Of a stretch of DNA of 64,000 bases, positions 30,636 through 38,468 are shown piece after piece. The notes beneath the pieces are model-generated. The model had not been told where the DNA came from. It worked only from the letters and a program-made list of their open reading frames with translations, and did no database searches. The translations under genes and the position numbers were made by a program. This DNA is from an uncultured Clostridia bacterium (GTDB taxonomy: Bacteria; Bacillota; Clostridia; Christensenellales; Borkfalkiaceae), in NCBI GenBank assembly GCA_947631005.1, contig CANRJR010000003.1, positions 1 to 64,000 of the forward strand, written 5' to 3'. Numbering within the stretch: position 1 is the stretch's first letter; every line of letters starts with the position of its first letter.

Positions 30636-31871
30636 GAGGCACAGCCCGCGCAGGATCTCGAAATAATTCGGGAAAGTTTTTCGGCAACAGTCGGGATCGT
30701 CGATAGTAATATTCCCGCTTTTGAGCGCGGCGAGCGCAAACGCCATGGCGACGCGGTGGTCGCCGAACGTGCGGACCGTGCCGCCGCGCACGGGCGCGGG
30801 CGCGATCTCCACGTTATCGCCGCAAAGGCGCACGGGTACGCCGAGCGTCTCCAAATTGGTGCGGATCGCTTCCATGCGGTCGCATTCCTGCTTGCGGATA
30901 TGTCCGACCCCGCGCAGAACGGACGGGGAGGCGGCAAAGGGGGCGATCGCGGCGGCAGTGAGCGTCTGATCGGAAAAATCCCCGAAGTCGGCGTTGAAAC
31001 CGTCGAAGGAGCGCGCCTTGCGCCCGTCGGCGAGAATGCCGTTCGGCGTGTCCGTAAGGATCAACCCTTTCGCCGCAAGCAGATCCAAAAAGGCGAGATC
31101 GCCTTGCAGTCCTCCGAAATGCACGCCGCGGACGAGAATGGCGGCGCGGCAGAGGAGGGCGAGCGCGTAAAAATAACAGGCGGCAGAGACGTCGGGTTCG
31201 GTCTCCAAGCGGGACGGCGGGTCGCCCGCGGTCACCGTAATTTCGTTTCCGTGTTGCCCGACCGTTGCGCCGAATGCGCGAAGCATCGCGGCGGTCATGC
31301 GTAAATAGCTGCCGTTTTCCCGCCTGCCCGTCAGAATGAGGGTGAATTTTTTGCCGAGCGCGGCGGCGAGCAATACGCCGCTTGCGTCCTGCGTGGTGAC
31401 GGACGTGTCGATTTCAAGGAAGTTTTGCGCGATCCCGCCGCTTCGCATGCGGAATGCGCCGCCTTGCAGACGGTCGAAGCGCACGCCGACGGCGCGGAAC
31501 GCGTCGATCGACGGCATCGGACGCGCCGCCATTTGCGGGGACGGGACGAACGTAAAGTCGCCGCCGCGGAAGGCGAGGATCGCCGTGAGAAAACGGGCGG
31601 TCGTTGCGGAATCGCCGACGTTGAGCGTCGCTTGCCGCGCGGGCGTACCGCCGACGCGGAGTATGTCGCCCTCTTCTTCAATCGAAAACCCGAGCGCGCG
31701 GAGGCAGGCAAGGAGCGATTTTGTGTCGCTTCCGTAGCCGCCATGGCAGGTCACTTCATGTACGCCGCCGAACGCGGCGAGCAGGAGGGCGCGGTTGAGC
31801 ATGGATTTGGATGCGGGAACGCCGACGGTATAGATCTCGTCCCGCGGTTGGAATAATTCGAGGTTCGGCAT
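30630..31871 (-). CDS. aroA: 3-phosphoshikimate 1-carboxyvinyltransferase (EPSP synthase)
   Basis: 413 residues from MPNLELFQPRDEI; earlier in-frame codons lie upstream of the promoter and are rejected. It makes EPSP from shikimate-3-phosphate and PEP. Visible: VPASKSMLNRALLLAA (PEP/S3P lysine and serine), VGDSATTARFLTA, and KQECDRMEAIRTNLE plus TFGDHRVAMAFALAAL near the C-terminus. The predicted +1 is the A of the ATG (leaderless). It ends 6 nt inside the convergent GH127 gene. It uses the product of aroK (17596-18102). Confidence 0.93.
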   Translation of the reverse strand: MPNLELFQPRDEIYTVGVPASKSMLNRALLLAAFGGVHEVTCHGGYGSDTKSLLACLRALGFSIEEEGDILRVGGTPARQATLNVGDSATTARFLTAILAFRGGDFTFVPSPQMAARPMPSIDAFRAVGVRFDRLQGGAFRMRSGGIAQNFLEIDTSVTTQDASGVLLAAALGKKFTLILTGRRENGSYLRMTAAMLRAFGATVGQHGNEITVTAGDPPSRLETEPDVSAACYFYALALLCRAAILVRGVHFGGLQGDLAFLDLLAAKGLILTDTPNGILADGRKARSFDGFNADFGDFSDQTLTAAAIAPFAASPSVLRGVGHIRKQECDRMEAIRTNLETLGVPVRLCGDNVEIAPAPVRGGTVRTFGDHRVAMAFALAALKSGNITIDDPDCCRKTFPNYFEILRGLCLS

Positions 31872-31877
31872 GGAAAA

Positions 31878-31906
31878 AGTATATCGCGGCAGACGCGATT
31901 TGTCAA
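31878..31906 (-). promoter_or_regulatory. aroA promoter (leaderless)
   Basis: Minus strand TTGACA (31906-31901), 17-bp spacer, TATACT (31883-31878), six bases, then ATG at 31871. Confidence 0.78.
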
Positions 31907-31940
31907 GAGGTGCGCGCCTGTTGCGCGCAAAGGAGAGCAC

Positions 31941-32573
31941 ATGGAATATACACTGATCCGCGACAACGGCAAAAAAATGCGCATGAGCGTGACGCGTCAG
32001 GGGGAGCTCGTCGTTCGCGCGCCGTATAACGTTCCGACGGCGAAGATCGACGCGTTTGTCGAACGGCATAAACGTTGGGCGGCGAATCGGCAGGCGCGGC
32101 ATACGGCGCACCCTGTTCCCGACTTTTCGGACGGCTCGACGGTTGAAATCGGCGGCAGGCAATATACCGTTCAAACGGGGAGAGCCATGCTTTCGAATGA
32201 CGTTCTCTCGTTGCCGCGCGAAGATCGCGAAGCCTATCTCGTTGCCATTTTAAAAAAGTACGCATACGCGCGCATGAGAGTGCTCGTCGTATCGCTCTGC
32301 AAACAATACGGCTTTTCCTGCGAGGGGGTCACCATTACTTCCGCGCGCGGGCGGTGGGGGTCTTGCAACGGGAAAAAGGTGAATTTTACATTCCGAAGCG
32401 CGTTTTTGCCCGATCATCTTGCGCGGTATCTTGCCGTGCACGAACTCTGCCACACGCGGGAAATGAATCATAGCCCGCGCTTCTGGAATGAGGTCGCGCG
32501 CATTCTGCCCGACCACGCCGCGCTGCGGAAAGAACTGCGCTCCGAATACCAATGGGCGATGAATTGTCTTTGA
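31941..32573 (+). CDS. YgjP-like metallopeptidase (DUF45/M48-related)
   Basis: 210 residues. The zinc signature is AVHELCHTREMNHSPRFW (HELCH plus a downstream His), preceded by TITSARGRWGSCNGKKVNF, the conserved SARxRWGSC block of the YgjP/DUF45 family. It is cytosolic, with no signal peptide. The start has AAAGGAGAG. The biological substrate of the family is unknown. It is divergent from aroA, with only 69 nt between the two ATGs. Confidence 0.85.
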   Translation: MEYTLIRDNGKKMRMSVTRQGELVVRAPYNVPTAKIDAFVERHKRWAANRQARHTAHPVPDFSDGSTVEIGGRQYTVQTGRAMLSNDVLSLPREDREAYLVAILKKYAYARMRVLVVSLCKQYGFSCEGVTITSARGRWGSCNGKKVNFTFRSAFLPDHLARYLAVHELCHTREMNHSPRFWNEVARILPDHAALRKELRSEYQWAMNCL

Positions 32574-32600
32574 TTTTCCATTTTTTCAATATTTACATAG

Positions 32601-32619
32601 TATTATGCGTGACATAAAT
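32601..32619. repeat. dispersed palindrome, copy 2
   Basis: TATTATGCGTGACATAAAT, 28 nt after the peptidase stop, in the AT-rich gap before the DUF1934 promoter. Confidence 0.55.
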
Positions 32620-32689
32620 CAATAAAAAATAAACAAGATATTATAGTTTTCGAATGTTTTGAAAATCAAAAAGAATTTCCATTTTTTGG

Positions 32690-32718
32690 TTTACAAAGCG
32701 GGTAAAATGTTATATAAT
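32690..32718 (+). promoter_or_regulatory. promoter of the DUF1934-rho operon (leaderless)
   Basis: TTTACA (32690-32695), 17-bp spacer, TATAAT (32713-32718). Predicted +1 is 32725; the ATG is 32726. Confidence 0.72.
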
Positions 32719-32725
32719 ATTAGCG

Positions 32726-33139
32726 ATGGAACAAAAGTGCACGATTTCTATCGCAAACACGACCACCGATGGTACAGGTGAATTTTTCGCCGAGGGGAGC
32801 TTGGAAAGCGTCGGTACGCGCCGCCGCGTTCGGTATCTTGTCGAGGGGGACGAGGGAGAACTCGTCTTTACCGAGGAGACGCTCTCCATGACGCGGACGG
32901 GAAACGTATGTCTCTCGGCGCAATATGCGCAAGACGCGGATACCGTTTTGCGGATCTCCACGGAGGGAGTTGGGAGCGAGATCGCCATTTCTACCGATTT
33001 CTATCGGCTTTCACAAACGGAAAAACGTTTTTTCATCGAGCTTCAATACAATTTGGTTTTTACTTCCCATAAAACGTCGCAAGAAATTCTGAAAATTCCT
33101 TATTGTTTGAAAATCAACATTACCTTGGAGGGGGAATGA
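32726..33139 (+). CDS. DUF1934 family beta-barrel protein (YwiB-like)
   Basis: 137 residues, cytosolic. The lipocalin/AttH-like pattern of DUF1934 is recognisable: RRRVRYLVEGDEGELVFTEE near the start and RFFIELQYNLVF...QEILKIPYCLKI at the end. The family function is unknown. In Firmicutes it is often found near argS or rpoE-like genes; here it heads a four-gene operon with an MBL hydrolase, rho and a ROK kinase. No ribosome-binding site; probably leaderless. Confidence 0.72.
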   Translation: MEQKCTISIANTTTDGTGEFFAEGSLESVGTRRRVRYLVEGDEGELVFTEETLSMTRTGNVCLSAQYAQDADTVLRISTEGVGSEIAISTDFYRLSQTEKRFFIELQYNLVFTSHKTSQEILKIPYCLKINITLEGE

Positions 33140-33756
33140 AAATTACCTATTTGGGGCATTCCTGTTTCCTGTTCATTTCGGAAACGGGAAAACGTATCGT
33201 CACCGATCCGTATGGGGAGGTCGGCTTTGCCATGCTGCGCGTCCGTGCGGACGTCGTTACGGTGAGCCATTCACATTACGATCATTGCAACGTCGGCGCG
33301 GTGGAAGGCGCGCCTGTCGTCTTGCGCGAGGCGGGAGACTACGGCGACATCCGTGCGATCGCTTGTTTTCACGACGAGGCAAAGGGCGCAAAGCGCGGGA
33401 AGAATCTCATTTTCAAATATCGGATCGACGGGATCGATGTGTGTCATCTCGGCGACCTCGGAGAGCGGTGTACGCCCGAGCTCGTCCGCGCGATCTCTCC
33501 CGTGCAGGTCTTGCTCATTCCCGTCGGCGGAACATACACCATCGACGCGCGTATGGCAAAGGAATATGTCGACGCTCTGCGTCCCGCCGTCGTCATTCCC
33601 ATGCACTATAAGACGAAAGGGCTCACGATCGGTATCGCGGGCGCGGAGGAATTTCTCTCCTATTTCCCGCAGTGGGAGCGGGCGGGGGACACGATTGAGT
33701 GTAAGATCGAAGCGGGACAACCCACAAAAATCATTTTCATGGAGCGTAAGGTATGA
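33136..33756 (+). CDS. MBL-fold hydrolase, UlaG-like
   Basis: 206 residues from MKITYLGHSCFLFISETGKR. LGHSCF is typical of the UlaG/YtkL-like branch, and SHSHYDHCNVG carries the metal ligands (HxHxDH). VGGTYTIDA and VVIPMHYKT complete the site. These enzymes act on lactones or phosphodiesters; the substrate here is unknown. The ATG overlaps the upstream stop. A GGAGGGGG site is present. Confidence 0.87.
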   Translation: MKITYLGHSCFLFISETGKRIVTDPYGEVGFAMLRVRADVVTVSHSHYDHCNVGAVEGAPVVLREAGDYGDIRAIACFHDEAKGAKRGKNLIFKYRIDGIDVCHLGDLGERCTPELVRAISPVQVLLIPVGGTYTIDARMAKEYVDALRPAVVIPMHYKTKGLTIGIAGAEEFLSYFPQWERAGDTIECKIEAGQPTKIIFMERKV

Positions 33757-35204
33757 ATATCGTGGAAGCGGAGACCGCCTATCGGGAATATTTCGAAAAA
33801 TTATCGCTTACGACGTTGCGGACGGTGGGGCGAAAATACGGCACGCCCCAATCCACTTCGGTGAGCAAAGAGCTTCTCATCGACGCGCTCATCGACATCC
33901 TTACGGGAAAGGGCGATCCCAAGCCCCGTTCGCGTCGCGGCGCGCCGCCAAAAGAAACGTATATCGACCCTGCGATTTTGGAACAGATCGAGACGATCCG
34001 TCAAAGGACCGTTCCCGCCGACCAAATTCTCGGAGATTTCCGCGTTGCGTCGCCCACGCCCGACCGCAGCGACCGCAACATCTACAACGAGCGCGTTTAT
34101 ACGGGCATCCTCGAAATCACATCGGGTGGGTACGGCTTTTTGCGCACCAAAAACTGTCAGCCCGTGACGGGGGGCGACGTATTCATTTCCGCGCCCGTCA
34201 TCCACGCGCTCAAATTGCGGGAGGGCGACTACGTTGCCTGCACCGCCACGCCGCGCCAAAAGAACGAATCGCCCGCGATCAGCGACCTGTTGAGCGTGAA
34301 CGGCTACAATATCGGCGCGTACGAGAACCGTCCGTCATTCGACGCGCTCACCGCAAAATACGCCTGTGAGAAGATCGCGCTTTCGGAGGGGAGAGACGAC
34401 CTTTCCCTGCGCGTACTCGACCTGTTTGCGCCCATCGGAAAGGGACAGCGCGCGCTCGTCATCGCGCCGCCCAAGGCGGGAAAAACGACGATTTTGAAGG
34501 CGATCGCGCGGTCTATCTCCGAAAATCACCGCGAAATTTCCCTCATCGTGCTTCTCATCGACGAGCGACCCGAAGAGGTGACCGATTTCCGCAACAGCGT
34601 GTACGGCGCGGAGATCATTTCTTCCACGTTCGACGAGGGCGCGGAGCATCATATCCGCGCGGCGGAACTCGCGCTGGCGCACGCCAAACGCGTGACCGAG
34701 CACGGAAAAGACGTGGTGGTGCTGCTCGATTCCATCACCAAACTCACGCGCGCCTACAACAACGCGATGGAGAGCACGGGCAAAACGCTGACGGGCGGGC
34801 TCGACGCGGGCGCGTTTGCCGAACCCAAGCGGTTTTTCGGCGCGGCGCGCAACACCGTCGAGGCGGGGAGTCTCACCATTATCGCTACTGCTCTCGTCGA
34901 TACGGGAAGCCGCATGGACGACGTCATCTACGAGGAGTTCAAGGGGACGGGCAACTGCGATATTTTCCTCTCCCGCGAGCTCGCGGAACGCAGGATCTTC
35001 CCCGCGATCGACATCCGACGTTCGGGGACGCGCAAGGAGGAGCTGCTTCTCACCAAAGAGGAACTCGCGGCAGTGTATAAAATGCGCGAGAGGGGACTGA
35101 CGGAAAACGCGGCGGGATTGCTCGATATGCTCCGCCGCACGCCGAACAATGCGGACTTTGTCGCCCGTCTGCCCGAATGGATCAAGGTATATAAATTGTC
35201 GTGA
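33753..35204 (+). CDS. rho: transcription termination factor Rho
   Basis: 483 residues. Rho is a hexameric RNA helicase that ends unstructured transcripts. An N-terminal Rho_N-like helical region (about 10-60) and linker are followed by the RNA-binding cold-shock fold ([19 protein letters not shown]) and the ATPase with [15 protein letters not shown] (Walker A), [13 protein letters not shown] and the arginine finger region. [11 protein letters not shown] is typical of the end. The start overlaps the MBL gene by 4 nt. The window has few intergenic gaps without hairpins, so Rho dependence is not obvious here. Confidence 0.96.
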   Translation: MNIVEAETAYREYFEKLSLTTLRTVGRKYGTPQSTSVSKELLIDALIDILTGKGDPKPRSRRGAPPKETYIDPAILEQIETIRQRTVPADQILGDFRVASPTPDRSDRNIYNERVYTGILEITSGGYGFLRTKNCQPVTGGDVFISAPVIHALKLREGDYVACTATPRQKNESPAISDLLSVNGYNIGAYENRPSFDALTAKYACEKIALSEGRDDLSLRVLDLFAPIGKGQRALVIAPPKAGKTTILKAIARSISENHREISLIVLLIDERPEEVTDFRNSVYGAEIISSTFDEGAEHHIRAAELALAHAKRVTEHGKDVVVLLDSITKLTRAYNNAMESTGKTLTGGLDAGAFAEPKRFFGAARNTVEAGSLTIIATALVDTGSRMDDVIYEEFKGTGNCDIFLSRELAERRIFPAIDIRRSGTRKEELLLTKEELAAVYKMRERGLTENAAGLLDMLRRTPNNADFVARLPEWIKVYKLS

Positions 35205-35212
35205 GGGCGGAT

Positions 35213-36160
35213 ATGATTACGATCGGGATCGATCTCGGCGGGATGTCCGCCAAGGCGGCGTGCCTTGCCGCGGGTACATTGACCGAAAAAGCGCGCGTTG
35301 TCACTTCCAAAGAGAAAACGCCCGAAAAGACGGCGAAAGACCTTGCCGCGTTGGCGCGCGAAGCCGCAGTGCGGGGCGGGATCGCTTTCGATGAAATCGA
35401 CGCCGTCGGCGTCGGCTCGCCCGGGGTGATCGACGGCGGAGTCGTCGTCCAATGGTCGAATTTCGGGTGGAAAGACGTAAAACTCGCCGCGCTTCTCTCG
35501 GAAATTTTGAAAAAGCCGACCTTTGTTTTGAACGATGCAAACGCCGCCGCGCTCGGCGAAGCGAAGTACGGCGCGGGTGTCAAATACGACGATTGCGCGC
35601 TCGTGACCATCGGGACGGGCGTGGGAAGCGGGATCGTGCTCGGCGGCAAGCTGTTCACGGGCTACCGCGGCGCGGGAACGGAGTTGGGACATACCGTGAT
35701 CCGCGCGGGCGGGCTTCCTTGCCCCTGCGGGCGCAGGGGGTGCTTCGAACAGTATGCCTCGGCGACCGCGCTGATCCGCAGGACGCGGGAGCGCATGGAG
35801 CAAGACCGCGCGTCGCGCTTGTGGGAACTTGCAAAGACGACAAATGACGTAGACGGGACGACGGCGTTTCGTGCGGCAAGCATGGGAGACGCCGCCGCGC
35901 GGGAGACGCTCGACGGCTATCTCGAAGATCTTGCGGAGGGGATCGCCGATCTCGTCAATCTGATGCGGCCGCAAGCGGTCATCCTCGGCGGGGGGATCTC
36001 GGCGGAGGGGGAAGCACTTTTAGACCCGCTTCGCAAGAAAGTCAACGAAAAACTCTATATCCCCGCGGAGCGCGTTCCCTTTCAAATCGTTGCCGCAACG
36101 CTCGGGAACGACGCAGGGATCTACGGCGCGGCGCACTATGCGTCGGAATGCGTAAAATAG
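35213..36160 (+). CDS. ROK-family sugar kinase (glucokinase-like)
   Basis: 315 residues from MITIGIDLGGMSAKAACLAA (ATP-binding phosphate 1). GTELGHTVI and the zinc motif CPCGRRGCFEQYAS (CxCGxxGCxE) are complete, and AVILGGGIS closes the ATP site. ROK kinases of this form usually phosphorylate glucose, sometimes N-acetyl sugars. There is no HTH domain, so it is an enzyme and not a repressor. A GTG 12 nt upstream is possible but less well placed. Confidence 0.88.
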   Translation: MITIGIDLGGMSAKAACLAAGTLTEKARVVTSKEKTPEKTAKDLAALAREAAVRGGIAFDEIDAVGVGSPGVIDGGVVVQWSNFGWKDVKLAALLSEILKKPTFVLNDANAAALGEAKYGAGVKYDDCALVTIGTGVGSGIVLGGKLFTGYRGAGTELGHTVIRAGGLPCPCGRRGCFEQYASATALIRRTRERMEQDRASRLWELAKTTNDVDGTTAFRAASMGDAAARETLDGYLEDLAEGIADLVNLMRPQAVILGGGISAEGEALLDPLRKKVNEKLYIPAERVPFQIVAATLGNDAGIYGAAHYASECVK

Positions 36161-36174
36161 CGATATATGTTGCG

Positions 36175-36209
36175 AAAAACGCCATCGGAGACCCCGATGG
36201 CGTTTTTGC
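36175..36209. terminator. bidirectional terminator
   Basis: AAAAACGCCATCGG / CCGATGGCGTTTTT, 14-bp stem with A and T runs on either side. It serves the rho operon and the convergent PadR fusion gene. Confidence 0.9.
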
Positions 36210-36223
36210 TGTGTTGCTATTTT

Positions 36224-38362
36224 TCAGCTCTTTTTGGGACGCGTTTGGAGATAGTAGCAGATCCCGAAGATCACGATCCCGAAGAAGAAGATGACGGGAA
36301 CGATGATATAGGTTGCGAGTTGGGAGACGGAGGAGAAGTCGATGCGGATCGCCAGCGCGAGGATGAGAGCCGCAATGACGAGCAGGGCGTAGATCACGAT
36401 CACGTTGATAAGGACGGGACCGGGACGCCGCAGCGAACGTTCTCCGTAGCGGTTGGCATAGGCGAGCCCCGTCACGAGCAGGAGCGCGAGCCCAGCCGCC
36501 CAAATAAAGTAGGGGTAGAAGAAAGGAAGTTCGAACTTCTTGCCGACCGCGAGCGCGATGCTTCCTTCCGCAACGCAGATGAAGAACACGACGATCGCGC
36601 TCAAAAACAACGCTTTTCCCTTATGGACGAGGCTGTCGGAGCTCTCTTTTTTGCGGCGGATGTATGAGCCGCCCGCCGTCGTAATGCGGATGCCGTCGTG
36701 CGCCGCCCGCGATTCGAGTTCGTGGAAGTCGATCCCCTCGAGCGATTGCGCGCGGGCGGTCTCCCGATCCGAACTCTCCGATTGCACCGTGCCGGCGTAG
36801 ATCTTTTGCACGACCGAACGGTATTCCTCCTCGGGCACGGGAGCGGGCGCAGGCGCGGGTTCGGGTTGGCGCACCGCGACGGGCTCTTCCGCGGGGGGAG
36901 TATAATAGGTATAATCGGTGGCGGCAGGTGCGGGAGCGGGGGGAGTGGAGACGAGATCGAGATAATTCTGGTGGATCAACTGCTGTTCGCGTTGACGGAA
37001 CAACGTCTCCTGTTCGCGCATGATGCGCTGTTCCTGCTCGACCAACTGCTGTGCGTGTACGCGGCGTTCCTCTTCGAGCTGTTCGTCGCGGCGGCGAAGC
37101 ATCTCCGCAAAGCGGTTGCGTTCGCTCGTATAGAACAGTTCGCGCTCGTTGAGTTCGGCTTCGCGCTGTTGCAGTTTTTGCTTTTCCTCGGCTTCGGCTT
37201 CCTTGCGCTTGCGCTCTTCCTCGTCGAGCAACCGTCTGCGTTCGGTCTCCTCTTCGTCGAGCAACCGTCTGCGCTCGGCTTCTTCGGCTTCATACGCCTG
37301 TTTGCGCGCCTCGGCTTCCTCTTCAAGGATGCGTCTGCGCTCTTCCTCGCGCGCCTCTTCCGCCGCGCGGACCGCCTGCGCCGCCGCGGCGTCTTGCAAA
37401 TGCTCGGTTTTGAGCTTCTCTACCGCGGAACGTTCCTCGGCGATCGCGCGTTCGCGCTCGGCAAGCTCGCGTTCCCGCCAATCGCGCTCGGTACGCATCG
37501 CCTCGTTGCGCATTTGTACTTCTTCGCGGAAACGCTCTTCTTTCCGCTCAAGCTCGGACTTTTGCGCTTCCAAGGCGGTCTTTTCGTTTTCGTATGCCGT
37601 TTTATCCGCTTCCAGCACGCCTTTTTCGTGCTCGACGGTCGCCCGCTGTTCTTCGAGCGCGGCGTACTTCTGCTCATAATCTTCTGTGAGCGCGGCGGCT
37701 TGCTGTTCGTACTGCGCCTTCTGCTCTTCGAGGGCGGCACTCTTCTGCTCGTACTCTTCGGTGAGCGCGGCGGCTTGCTGTTCGTATTGCGCCTTTTGCT
37801 CTTCGAGGGCGGCACTCTTTTGCTCGTACTCTTCGTTGAGACGGGCGCGCTCGACGGGATCTTCGTAGACGGGTTCGAACTCTTCCTCCTCTCCGTCGCG
37901 GGAGGGGACGCGGGAGGTCGAACCGCGCAAAACGCGCATGTTCACGAGCGTCGGCGCGGGGTTGCTGAAATCGAAATCCTTGTCCGAGATCAGGCTGTCG
38001 ATGACGGTGCGGGAGTATTCCCATTCCGATTGATTTTGTTCGGAGATCGTTTTCCCCTCGTCGGTGAGGGAGAAATACTTTCTGCGCCCGCCGCTGACAG
38101 AGCCGCCCCAATACGAGGTGATATACCCGTCCTTTTCCAGCCGTTTGAGCGCGCTGTAAAGGGAGGGCTGTTTCAGCGTATATTGACCGTGGCTCTTGCG
38201 CTCGATCTCGGCGATGATCTCGTAGCCGTACTTATCGCCGTCGTATAGGGAGCGTAGGATGATGGTATTGATGTGCCCGCGGATGAGGTCGGAACTGATC
38301 GACTTTTCGTCGCGTTCGTCCTTTTCCTCCGTCTCTTCGGCGGGAGTGAACTCTTCGTCCAT
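36224..38362 (-). CDS. PadR-type DNA-binding domain fused to coiled coil and membrane helices
   Basis: 712 residues from MDEEFTPAEETEEKDERDEK; AGGAGG precedes this ATG. Residues about 25-110 form a PadR winged helix: HINTIILRSLYDGDKYGYEI, QPSLYSALKRLEKDGYI, SYWGGSVSGGRRKYFSLTDE. From about 150 to 480 it is an unbroken Glu/Gln/Arg coiled coil with a 25-residue tandem repeat. A Pro/Ala linker follows, then four hydrophobic helices in the last 150 residues, including ALFLSAIVVFFICVAEGSIA and YIIVPVIFFFGIVIFGICYY. PadR proteins are normally 100-200-residue soluble repressors. This one is predicted to be held at the membrane. Function unknown. Confidence 0.88.
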   Translation of the reverse strand: MDEEFTPAEETEEKDERDEKSISSDLIRGHINTIILRSLYDGDKYGYEIIAEIERKSHGQYTLKQPSLYSALKRLEKDGYITSYWGGSVSGGRRKYFSLTDEGKTISEQNQSEWEYSRTVIDSLISDKDFDFSNPAPTLVNMRVLRGSTSRVPSRDGEEEEFEPVYEDPVERARLNEEYEQKSAALEEQKAQYEQQAAALTEEYEQKSAALEEQKAQYEQQAAALTEDYEQKYAALEEQRATVEHEKGVLEADKTAYENEKTALEAQKSELERKEERFREEVQMRNEAMRTERDWRERELAERERAIAEERSAVEKLKTEHLQDAAAAQAVRAAEEAREEERRRILEEEAEARKQAYEAEEAERRRLLDEEETERRRLLDEEERKRKEAEAEEKQKLQQREAELNERELFYTSERNRFAEMLRRRDEQLEEERRVHAQQLVEQEQRIMREQETLFRQREQQLIHQNYLDLVSTPPAPAPAATDYTYYTPPAEEPVAVRQPEPAPAPAPVPEEEYRSVVQKIYAGTVQSESSDRETARAQSLEGIDFHELESRAAHDGIRITTAGGSYIRRKKESSDSLVHKGKALFLSAIVVFFICVAEGSIALAVGKKFELPFFYPYFIWAAGLALLLVTGLAYANRYGERSLRRPGPVLINVIVIYALLVIAALILALAIRIDFSSVSQLATYIIVPVIFFFGIVIFGICYYLQTRPKKS
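37686..37835 (-). repeat. 75-bp tandem repeat, two copies, inside coiled coil
   Basis: Copies 37686-37760 and 37761-37835 differ at three C/T positions only. Each encodes 25 residues of the type YEQKSAALEEQKAQYEQQAA. A third, more diverged unit follows on the protein. Recent duplication within the coiled coil. Confidence 0.9.
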
Positions 38363-38387
38363 TGCCAATCCTCCTTGGTATGACCTT

Positions 38388-38416
38388 ATTATAACGCATT
38401 CCGCGCTTTTTGTCAA
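38388..38416 (-). promoter_or_regulatory. promoter of the PadR fusion gene
   Basis: Minus strand TTGACA (38416-38411), 17-bp spacer, TATAAT (38393-38388). Palindrome copy 3 starts 9 bp upstream of the -35. Confidence 0.8.
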
Positions 38417-38425
38417 TCGTTGAAG

Positions 38426-38444
38426 TACTATGTCTGACATAAAA
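38426..38444. repeat. dispersed palindrome, copy 3 (divergent PadR/YkvI gap)
   Basis: TACTATGTCTGACATAAAA, located between the divergent PadR fusion gene and the YkvI-like gene, directly upstream of the former's promoter. Best candidate for an autoregulatory operator. Confidence 0.65.
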
Positions 38445-38468
38445 TATTATTTTTTTACCGAATTTTTC

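Noticed and set aside
37686-37835. Possible CRISPR-like or non-coding tandem repeat
   Set aside because: Two adjacent 75-bp units in frame with a coiled coil and no spacers; it is a coding duplication.
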